Shown piece after piece: positions 1 to 5,377 of a DNA stretch of 6,584 nucleotides; the stretch's first letter is position 1, and each line of letters begins with the position of its first letter. The translations under genes and the position numbers were made by a program. The notes beneath the pieces are model-generated. The model saw nothing but the letters and a program-made list of their open reading frames with translations. It had not been told where the DNA came from and made no database searches. Source of the stretch: Bryobacteraceae bacterium (lineage in GTDB: Bacteria; Acidobacteriota; Terriglobia; Bryobacterales; Bryobacteraceae); NCBI GenBank assembly GCA_014379815.1, contig JACMLA010000447.1, positions 1 through 6,584 on the forward strand, given 5' to 3'.

Positions 1-1760
1 AATCCGGCACGCGAATGACTTCCCAGCCGCCGCACCTGAATTACCTCAACGCAGATGTCCAGGAGTTCCCCCGCAGGCGTGTGGAGGTCATCCACAAACG
101 TGATGAGGACTTGTGAAAAGTCTCTCGCTGAATAGCGCATGAGGTTGTACATACGAACCGCTCCGCCATCCGACAGAGGGTAAGGCGAGTAACAGCTTGC
201 GATCAGGACAACGGGATTTTGCCTTTGCGCCCGGCCGGGGAAGACGGCAACGTCTCCGCTTCCAAGTGCCAGAATCTCCTCATCGCCGAAAACTGGCCGC
301 GGCTGTCTTTCGATACACCCGGCGATGTTGCCGGCATCTGCAAGGGCGGTTGCGGCAGCCTCGTCGTTCTCCAGCGCAGCTTTCCGGTTCAACCGGATGA
401 GTGCATCGCTCCACAGCAGCGCGAATTGATCCGGATCCACGATGCTGCGGGCGAGAAAGCGCAAATAGTTCCGCTCCAGGACCAGAGCCAGTTCTGATTC
501 GGTGTAGTAGCGCGAGGTCGTGGTCCGATGGTCATGGACGGTATTGGCGTTTGCGACAAACACGGTGGGCCAGCCTCGCTGCCACGCCCGAACGCCAATG
601 TCGAGATCTTCCACATAGGCTGGCTCATAGACTTCTCCGATCCCGCCAAGCGACAGCAACTTCGTCATGTCGTACAAGGAGCAGCCGCCGCTTCCGTACA
701 GTACCCATGTCAGATTTTCGTCCGCAATCGGTTCAATGCAGTGGACCGGAAAGTGCGTGTCCGTGCGAATCCTGGCGATGGGACGCATGACCGCTTTACC
801 TGTTTCTTCGCGCCGCTTTCCTGCTGGGAAGAAAATTTGCGCCGTCGCGCAGAACAGGTCCGGTACCTGATCAAATGCTTCCCGGAGCGCCGCTAAAAAT
901 CGCGAATCGGGAACCATGTCGTTGTTCAGCAGGCACACGTGGGAGAACCGGCCAGCATGCACTCCGCGGTTCACGGCACGGGCGAAGGAAAGTGGCTCGG
1001 CGCTGTGTACGATGCGAACGTCGGGGTAAGTTCCGCGCAGAAATGCTTCAGTTTCATCATCTGAGCCGTTATCCACCACGATGATTTCGTCGGCCTTGCC
1101 GCGTATTTCGGGGAGCAAACGCTCTAGCAGGGTCTTGCCATTACGCGAGGGGATGACGACCGTGATCCCTGCTGGCAAAGCTACTTTGGGCGGCGACGTT
1201 TCGGAGGTTGCTGCCGACAACAATCTGCGTTTACGGAGTGCCGCCCGCCTGCCGGCCCATTGTCCTAGCAGCAATGACCAGGGTCTCCGAAGTTGCTCAG
1301 GATGCCGTAAGCGCCATAACCACGTATAGAGATCACCACCCGGTCGCAATTGAAAGCGGGTGTGCTCGCGCAATCGCCACATCAAATGCCTTGACAATCC
1401 GGGAACTCCGCTGAGACGCAGAGAAAAGTGATCCAGATTTTGGTTGTAAAGGAGCGTGTTCAGACCAGCAATCCGCAAGCCGGTCCACTGCAGATCGCGA
1501 TAGGGCGCGCCGGGCTGAAGAACAATGGCTCCGTGCCGTACCGCTCGACCCTTTAGAGCCTGCGAGATACGTGCCAGATTATCGTTCGTCGAGCGGTCAA
1601 AGCGCCATGGAATCCAGCGCCCGAGAACCGGAGGGAACTCAGAAACGACAAACAGCTCCAGTTCCGGAGCAATTTCAGCAAAACTGCGGACGAAAGGGTC
1701 GACGAGATCTGCGAAACACGACGCAAAGGCAACCTTGACGTGCTCACGCGATGCACTCAC
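1..1760 (-). CDS. GT2-GT4 fusion glycosyltransferase, 3' part beyond the left edge
   Basis: A single open frame of 586 codons runs from GTG at 1760 to the window edge without a stop, so the C-terminus is missing. An in-frame TAG six bases upstream makes this GTG the earliest possible start; the Shine-Dalgarno is poor, and the stop of the upstream gene lies only 15 bases away, so translational coupling is likely. Residues 1-195 are an unassigned region with the motif YNQNLDHF at 105-112. A family 2 (GT-A) domain follows at about 199-440: VVIPSRNG at 201-208, VVDNGSDD at 228-235, the metal-site-like NND at 279-281, GSGG at 356-359 and the ED pair at 384-385 (probable catalytic base region) in VEDLDIGVR. 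From about 515 a second, family 4 (GT-B) domain begins, with GGAVRMYNL at 532-540. Such proteins transfer sugars from nucleotide-sugar donors to glycans, probably at the cytoplasmic side. Donor and acceptor cannot be read from the sequence. The GT2 call is strong. The GT4 call rests on about 70 residues. Confidence 0.9.
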   Translation of the reverse strand, partial: MSASREHVKVAFASCFADLVDPFVRSFAEIAPELELFVVSEFPPVLGRWIPWRFDRSTNDNLARISQALKGRAVRHGAIVLQPGAPYRDLQWTGLRIAGLNTLLYNQNLDHFSLRLSGVPGLSRHLMWRLREHTRFQLRPGGDLYTWLWRLRHPEQLRRPWSLLLGQWAGRRAALRKRRLLSAATSETSPPKVALPAGITVVIPSRNGKTLLERLLPEIRGKADEIIVVDNGSDDETEAFLRGTYPDVRIVHSAEPLSFARAVNRGVHAGRFSHVCLLNNDMVPDSRFLAALREAFDQVPDLFCATAQIFFPAGKRREETGKAVMRPIARIRTDTHFPVHCIEPIADENLTWVLYGSGGCSLYDMTKLLSLGGIGEVYEPAYVEDLDIGVRAWQRGWPTVFVANANTVHDHRTTTSRYYTESELALVLERNYLRFLARSIVDPDQFALLWSDALIRLNRKAALENDEAAATALADAGNIAGCIERQPRPVFGDEEILALGSGDVAVFPGRAQRQNPVVLIASCYSPYPLSDGGAVRMYNLMRYSARDFSQVLITFVDDLHTPAGELLDICVEVIQVRRLGSHSRAG

Positions 1761-1775
1761 GCGCTACGCTCGGGG

Positions 1776-2855
1776 CTAGATGAGGGACATCTCATCCAGC
1801 TTCTTGCCACAGTCGAAGTCGCTCAGCATCTCCAGCGCCTGCAGACAGAATGCAGTCGAGACTGGGTTGACGTGTGGCACCAAGTCAGGGCCGCGCCGGC
1901 CGAAGAAGTAACCGCCATGCAGTCGCTCGTCGTCGCTGAGAGCCTGAAAGGTGGCGATTCTGCGGGCTTCCTCCCGACCTTCGACCTCGTTCCAGGGAAC
2001 AAGTCCTGCCTGATGCGCGAGCAAACGGATCCGAAGCAGCTGGGCATTTACATCGGCGCGTTCAAACTCGTCCCGAATCTTCCGCAGATTGTGCGACACC
2101 ATCGTGATACCGCGGGAAAGGACATTTTCCTCGTGTTCAAACAGCATCGCTTCCAGAAAGTACAGGTAGGCGTGCAAGCGATCCATCGTTTTGGATCTCG
2201 TTTCTGCGGGCAAAAACGCATCGGCGTGCCGGATAGCCCAGGTCGCAGTCTTCACCCAGGAGTCTCTGAAATCTGACCGCCCGGTAACCACACTAAGCTC
2301 ACGCCACGCGAGGGCGGATTTGAGTTGATAACAGCCCGGTGAGCGCGACCACTGAGACTGATAAGCGAGTGGTTGCAGGGACGGTAGGCTCAGAATCGGG
2401 TTATGAACGCCGGCTTCGCAGGTAGAAAACAGGTTCATCGACTCTCCGCCCGCAATCGCAGCATCCAGAAGTCCCTGACTTCCATTAATACGCCAGAGAG
2501 CCAGCAATCCGCGTACGATGATGCCCGTATCGAAGAAGTACGTCAGAGGTTCGGGCCCATCGCTGGTCGGGTATTCAAATGGCCAGATACCCGGCGACGG
2601 TAACCACGCGGCATTCACCAGAAAGTCGGCAGCGTCTTTCGCGGCGATGAGATAACGGGTCTCGCCGGTACGCTGGTACAGGTATGCCAGAGCGCTTATC
2701 GAATAGCCGGTTATCTCGGTAGACAGACGCCGGTTCTTGCCCAAATCCGCGCCGTAAAAGCGTGCGAATCCCCCCGAAACATATCGGATGCCCGAGTCCA
2801 AAAACCAACTGCCGGCAAGGTCGGTACGGTTCGGAAGGAAGATGTCGGAAGCCAA
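1776..2855 (-). CDS. Uncharacterised protein with alpha/alpha-toroid (six-hairpin glycosidase-like) features
   Basis: This 359-residue protein has no signal peptide or membrane segment that I can see. It shows the helix-pair pattern typical of alpha/alpha-toroid carbohydrate-active proteins: GGFARFY at 28-34, then TEITGY at 46-51 leading into a helix and GETRYLIAAKDAADFLV (64-80); FDTGIIVRGLLALWR at 108-122; Y/LK/ALAWREL at 176-187; RLHAYLYFLEAML at 226-238; and VSTAFCLQALEM at 332-343. Each is an aromatic- and Leu-rich helix after a loop. I cannot name the activity; a glycan hydrolase, lyase, epimerase or a non-catalytic glycan-binding role are all possible. The gene is the first of a two-gene unit with the GT2-GT4 glycosyltransferase 15 bases downstream, which supports a role in polysaccharide metabolism. 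The start is TTG at 2855 with no good ribosome binding site; the frame is open back to a TAG near 2893, so CTG at 2858 or another nearby codon could be the true start. The fold call is an inference from pattern. Confidence 0.8.
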   Translation of the reverse strand: MASDIFLPNRTDLAGSWFLDSGIRYVSGGFARFYGADLGKNRRLSTEITGYSISALAYLYQRTGETRYLIAAKDAADFLVNAAWLPSPGIWPFEYPTSDGPEPLTYFFDTGIIVRGLLALWRINGSQGLLDAAIAGGESMNLFSTCEAGVHNPILSLPSLQPLAYQSQWSRSPGCYQLKSALAWRELSVVTGRSDFRDSWVKTATWAIRHADAFLPAETRSKTMDRLHAYLYFLEAMLFEHEENVLSRGITMVSHNLRKIRDEFERADVNAQLLRIRLLAHQAGLVPWNEVEGREEARRIATFQALSDDERLHGGYFFGRRGPDLVPHVNPVSTAFCLQALEMLSDFDCGKKLDEMSLI

Positions 2856-2948
2856 CAGGCTGGGTTCTGAAGCGTAGCTGATTTTTTTATCCTAGCATCT
2901 ACACACGTGTGGCTGTTCTTAAACCGCTACGATGGAGAGCAGAACATT
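2856..2948. promoter_or_regulatory. Divergent intergenic region with a 10-bp palindrome
   Basis: These 93 bases separate the minus-strand glycan unit from the plus-strand secreted-protein gene and must hold promoters for both. A perfect 10-bp palindrome, CACACGTGTG, lies at 2902-2911 and a T7 run at 2882-2888. On the minus strand TAGGAT (around 2888-2893) is a weak -10 candidate, but I see no convincing -35 partner for either direction. The palindrome might be an operator for a dimeric regulator; that is a guess, as one 10-bp palindrome can arise by chance. Confidence 0.3.
2934..2939 (+). promoter_or_regulatory. Ribosome binding site GGAGAG fixing the GTG start at 2949
   Basis: GGAGAG ends nine bases before GTG at 2949. 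The longer frame beginning with GTG at 2907 has no such site and would place 14 charged or polar residues ahead of the signal peptide, so the 2949 start is preferred. Confidence 0.7.
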
Positions 2949-3572
2949 GTGTCGCGTCTGAACCGCTTGCTTATGCCCGCCGCCATTGTCGTTCTCGGTT
3001 CCATCGCTGGGTTTGCGCAGGAGCAGGCGCGACCCGGTATTTTACGGGGACGGCTGCTGCAACTCTCCGCCACTGGGCTCACAGTCACGACCAACGCCGG
3101 GGAAGCAGTGGAGTGCACGATGGATAACTCCACGTATCTGGAACGTGAGGGCCAGCGGATCTTCAGTGGTGCCTTGCGGACTAACGACCCTCTGGAGATC
3201 ATCGCGGATCGCAAACCCGGAAGCTGCCATGCGCGAACGATTCGGGTGATTGCTCCAGGCACGCGCCTGCTCAGCTTACGGCCGACCCGCTCGTCGCTGG
3301 ACCACATCTTTCCCCGGGGAAATCTGACGTTCTCGGGAGTGATCCGCCGGCTGAATGCAAACGTGCTGGTCCTGCGAACGCGGGAAGAGCCGGAGAAGAT
3401 GGTGTTCCTGCGCGAAGACACGCGATATCTCGATAGCGGCATGCCCGCGGACTTCCAGCAACTGGGCGTAAACACCCGGGTCTTCATACGGGGTGGGCGC
3501 AACCTCGACAACAATCTTGAGGCGTATCAGGTAATCTGGGGCGAAATTGAAGGACCCAAGTCAGGTCATTAG
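2949..3572 (+). CDS. Secreted protein with two DUF5666-like beta-rich repeats
   Basis: With the GTG start at 2949 the product has 207 residues. It opens with a clear signal peptide: basic residues R3 and R6, a hydrophobic core (LLMPAAIVVLGSIAGFA, 7-23) and a likely signal peptidase I site after GFA at 21-23, so the mature protein should start at Q24 in the periplasm or outside. The mature part looks like two related units. Unit one (about 30-103) starts GILRGRLLQLSATGLTV and ends with HARTIRVI. Unit two (about 125-202) starts LTFSGVIRRLNANVLVL and ends with LEAYQVIWGEI. Both follow the same order: a glycine strand, a strand ending in VL/TV, a charged strand, a T-Y-L turn (STYLE, TRYLD), a V/I-rich strand and a final A-x-x-I/V strand. 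This matches the small beta-barrel style of DUF5666 proteins, whose role is unknown. No catalytic motif is visible. It is divergent from the glycan unit, and a functional link is possible but unproven. Confidence 0.82.
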   Translation: MSRLNRLLMPAAIVVLGSIAGFAQEQARPGILRGRLLQLSATGLTVTTNAGEAVECTMDNSTYLEREGQRIFSGALRTNDPLEIIADRKPGSCHARTIRVIAPGTRLLSLRPTRSSLDHIFPRGNLTFSGVIRRLNANVLVLRTREEPEKMVFLREDTRYLDSGMPADFQQLGVNTRVFIRGGRNLDNNLEAYQVIWGEIEGPKSGH

Positions 3573-3579
3573 GCTGGGT

Positions 3580-4719
3580 TTACTTCACTAACCGTGGCAT
3601 AAGTGGCCCGATTAGGGCCAGAAACAACACATACGCTCCGGCAAGCGGTCCCAGCCTGGGCTCCAGTGCGGTACCCAGGCCGGCAATCACAATAGAAAAC
3701 TCGCCACGCGCTACCAGCACTAGACCCGCGCGTAGCTTGGCCTCCTTGTTTCCCGTGCGTCTTGCTGCCCAGTAGCCCGTCAGGACCTTGGTAAATGCCG
3801 TCGTGATCCCAAGGGCGATCGCTGGCAGAGCCACCGGGGGCAACGTGGCCGGATCAATCTGCAGCCCGAAGAAAAAGAAAAATGTCGCCGCAAACAGGTC
3901 ACGGAGTGGGGTAAGCAGTCGCTGAGACTGATGGGCAATCGGGCCTGACAAAGTAACACCCACCAGAAAAGCAGCTACGGCCGATGATACTTGCAACCGT
4001 TGCGCAAGCCCAGCTACCAGCAGCACTGCCCCGAAGGTGCTAAGCAACACAACTTCGTCAGCAGTGTGAGCCACCCATCGACTGATGCCTTGCCCGTGGC
4101 GTAGAGCCAGATACAGGATGACGGCGACAGTCAACAGGGCAATTGCAACTGAGGCCATCATCGTCGCTGGGTCGCCCCCTCGCAGCAGGACAGCCACAAA
4201 CGGCAGGTAGACTGCCATCGCCAGATCTTCCAGAACGAGGACGGAGAGAACCGAAGGAGTTTCCGGGTTATTCAGGCGCTGCAGGTCCGAAAGTACTTTG
4301 GCGATGATACCGGATGAGGAAACCCAGGTCACTCCCCCTAGAAGCACAGCGGAAAGGGTGGACCAGCCTAGCAAAAAACCTGCAATCAGGCCAGGAGTGA
4401 AGTTGAGCAGGAAATCTGCGCTACCTGCAGGTAAGCCCTGACGCAGATTTCTGTGTAGTTCCTCTCCCGTGTACTCCAGACCCAACATAAACAAGAGCAG
4501 AAGGACGCCGATTTCTGCTCCCGCACGAATAAAATCCTCGCTGATACCGAGCGGCAGCAAGCCACCATTACCGAGACTCAGACCGGCTAACAGGTACAGC
4601 GGAATTGCAGAGAAGCCCCACCGGCTGGCAACCCGGGTCAGGACAGCCAGGCCAACGATAGCGGCACCGAGTTCGACGAAAAGAAGAGACGAATCGTGAG
4701 CTGGTTCCGGACCGGACAC
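3580..4719 (-). CDS. CPA2-family cation/proton antiporter (membrane domain only)
   Basis: This 379-residue integral inner-membrane protein carries the Na+/H+ exchanger domain of the CPA2 type (KefB/KefC, KhtU and NapA relatives), which swaps K+ or Na+ for H+. About eleven to thirteen hydrophobic segments fill the length. Family hallmarks are present: LYLLAGLSLGNGG at 41-53, LLLFMLGLEYT at 74-84, the unwound-helix segment SSSGI at 134-138, the acidic ion-site pair E164-D165 in LVLEDLAM, K311 in FTKVLTGYW, and the ARGEFSIVI stretch at 337-345. An ED pair in place of DD is seen in the KefB/KhtU side of the family, so K+/H+ exchange is a little more likely than Na+/H+. The protein ends at the last helix and lacks the cytosolic RCK (TrkA-N/TrkA-C) domain that gates KefC, and no separate RCK gene is next to it here. 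The start is GTG at 4719 with AGG eight bases upstream. The stop is seven bases from the convergent secreted-protein gene. Confidence 0.92.
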   Translation of the reverse strand: MSGPEPAHDSSLLFVELGAAIVGLAVLTRVASRWGFSAIPLYLLAGLSLGNGGLLPLGISEDFIRAGAEIGVLLLLFMLGLEYTGEELHRNLRQGLPAGSADFLLNFTPGLIAGFLLGWSTLSAVLLGGVTWVSSSGIIAKVLSDLQRLNNPETPSVLSVLVLEDLAMAVYLPFVAVLLRGGDPATMMASVAIALLTVAVILYLALRHGQGISRWVAHTADEVVLLSTFGAVLLVAGLAQRLQVSSAVAAFLVGVTLSGPIAHQSQRLLTPLRDLFAATFFFFFGLQIDPATLPPVALPAIALGITTAFTKVLTGYWAARRTGNKEAKLRAGLVLVARGEFSIVIAGLGTALEPRLGPLAGAYVLFLALIGPLMPRLVK

Positions 4720-4815
4720 TTACCAAGCCTATCCCTAAGGTGCCGCCAGGCTACGCATCGAGGTGCTTCGGTGACCTGCACCGAAATGAGAGCTGCCAGT
4801 CAGCGAAGATCGGGT
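4720..4815. other. Short gap between the coiled-coil gene and the antiporter gene
   Basis: These 96 bases separate two minus-strand genes. They contain one hairpin (annotated separately) and the weak AGG site for the antiporter GTG. No -10/-35 pair is convincing, so the antiporter may be read from an internal promoter or by read-through from the small gene upstream. Confidence 0.4.
4767..4785 (-). terminator. Hairpin without U-tract, possible attenuator or 3'-end signal
   Basis: TTCGGTG at 4767-4773 pairs perfectly with CACCGAA at 4779-4785 around a 5-base loop, about 30 bases downstream of the stop of the 66-residue gene. No T-run follows on either strand, so it is not a classical intrinsic terminator. 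An alternative, mutually exclusive pairing GGTGC (4762-4766) with GCACC (4778-4782) also exists. It could stabilise an mRNA 3' end or be chance. Confidence 0.3.
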
Positions 4816-5016
4816 TCAACGAGGTCCTGACTCGAGTTTCTTTATGCGCTCATCCTGATTTTCGAGCTCCGCATCAAAAGCCCGAAGCGCGGCTGAATGG
4901 CTCCGCTGCCTGGCTTCCATAGGAGACGCCCATGTGTGGAAGGCCGTGAGAAGTTTGGTCTCCGTCCGCTCCAACTCCTGGCGGATCCACTGTTTATCCT
5001 GGTCATCGAGTGCCAT
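4816..5016 (-). CDS. Small conserved-looking coiled-coil protein, function unknown
   Basis: The product has 66 residues, starting MALDDQDKQW and ending KKLESGPR. It is highly charged and helical: WIRQELERTETKLLTAF at 10-26, then a break at SP (31-32), then MEARQRSHSAALRAF and a C-terminal stretch with Leu/Ile spacing (LENQDERIKKLE, 51-62) that fits a short coiled coil. No signal peptide or membrane segment is seen. Short charged proteins of this style with the ASP-x-EARQRSH core are, from memory, widespread as hypotheticals in Acidobacteriota; a search would have to confirm that. ATG at 5016 is preferred because GGGA sits five bases upstream; the frame remains open to a TTG at 5040 (74 residues), where no ribosome site is visible. 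It is divergent from rpsT (82-base gap) and 96 bases upstream of the antiporter gene. I cannot assign a function. Confidence 0.75.
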   Translation of the reverse strand: MALDDQDKQWIRQELERTETKLLTAFHTWASPMEARQRSHSAALRAFDAELENQDERIKKLESGPR

Positions 5017-5098
5017 TCTTGTCCCAGCATAGCTCAGCAAATGCCTGGACGGCGTTGCGGGTGAGCGTTCGTTTACACTACAATGACAGGGAGTAAGA
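5017..5098. promoter_or_regulatory. Divergent promoter region of rpsT and the 66-residue gene
   Basis: The rpsT side contains TTGCGG (5055-5060), 18 bases, then TACAAT (5079-5084), a fair -10 with a poor -35. Transcription from it would start only about 8 bases before the ATG and cut into the ribosome site AGGGAG (5088-5093), so the overlapping TACACT (5074-5079) may be used instead. The AGGGAG site itself is clear, five bases before ATG 5099. Nothing convincing is visible for the opposite strand. Confidence 0.3.
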
Positions 5099-5377
5099 AT
5101 GGCTAATCACGTTTCCTCTATCAAACGCACCCGGGGAACGGAGCGCAAGACCAACGTCAACCGGCTCCGCAAGTCCCGAATGCGTACTCAGATCAAAAAG
5201 CTGCGCAAGCTTCTCCTGGCTCGCGATGTCAATGGACTGCAGCAGGAGTTGCCCGCCACGTATTCTATCGTCGACCGCGCCGCCAAATGGGGCATCATCA
5301 AGAAGAATACAGCTGCCCGGTATAAATCCCGCCTGACTGCCCGTGTAGTAGCGATTTCTGCCGCACCCGCTGCCTAG
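5099..5377 (+). CDS. rpsT: 30S ribosomal protein S20
   Basis: S20 is a small basic primary 16S rRNA binding protein of the 30S subunit. The 92-residue product matches the usual length (about 85-90) and the family pattern throughout: MANHxSSIKRTR at the start, RLRKSRMRTQIKKLRKLL at 22-39, IVDRAAKWGIIKKNTAARYKSRL at 57-79, with the near-invariant K-N-T-A-A-R-x-K-S-R-L core, and a short tail ending AAPAA. Arg and Lys dominate the first two helices, as expected for rRNA binding. ATG at 5099 has AGGGAG five bases upstream. It is a single-gene unit divergent from the 66-residue gene. Its TAG stop shares bases with the stop of the convergent holA, leaving no space for a terminator between them, so its mRNA must end within holA antisense sequence. 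Autogenous control of S20 is known in E. coli, but nothing here shows it. Confidence 0.98.
   Translation: MANHVSSIKRTRGTERKTNVNRLRKSRMRTQIKKLRKLLLARDVNGLQQELPATYSIVDRAAKWGIIKKNTAARYKSRLTARVVAISAAPAA
5374..5377. other. Shared palindromic stop codon CTAG of rpsT and holA
   Basis: CTAG is self-complementary. On the plus strand bases 5375-5377 are the TAG of rpsT; on the minus strand bases 5376-5374 are the TAG of holA. The two convergent genes therefore overlap by four bases. Confidence 0.95.

Noticed and set aside
389..649. A possible frameshift or pseudogene in the glycosyltransferase, because short frames crowd this part
   Set aside because: Hand translation from 1760 to the left edge gives one continuous frame with GT2 and GT4 motifs in the right order and no stop.
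528..896. Several plus-strand frames opposite the glycosyltransferase (for example 122 codons here)
   Set aside because: The minus strand over the same bases encodes clear GT2 motifs in an unbroken 586-codon frame.
1740..2276. A 178-codon plus-strand frame opposite the toroid gene
   Set aside because: It spans the end of one minus-strand gene, the gap and the start of another, has no ribosome site, and its product shows no family pattern. It is a shadow of the better minus-strand frames.
2873..2931. Inverted 6-mers CGTAGC (2873-2878) and GCTACG (2926-2931) flanking the divergent promoter region
   Set aside because: Six-base matches about 50 bases apart are expected by chance and do not extend.
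2927..3514. A 195-codon minus-strand frame opposite the secreted-protein gene
   Set aside because: Its product is Arg/Ser-rich without domain pattern, while the plus strand has a ribosome site, a signal peptide and a repeated domain.
3886..3900. A-rich tract (coding for the Phe run of the antiporter) as a phase-variation site
   Set aside because: The tract is broken by G residues into runs of five or fewer, too short for typical slipped-strand switching.
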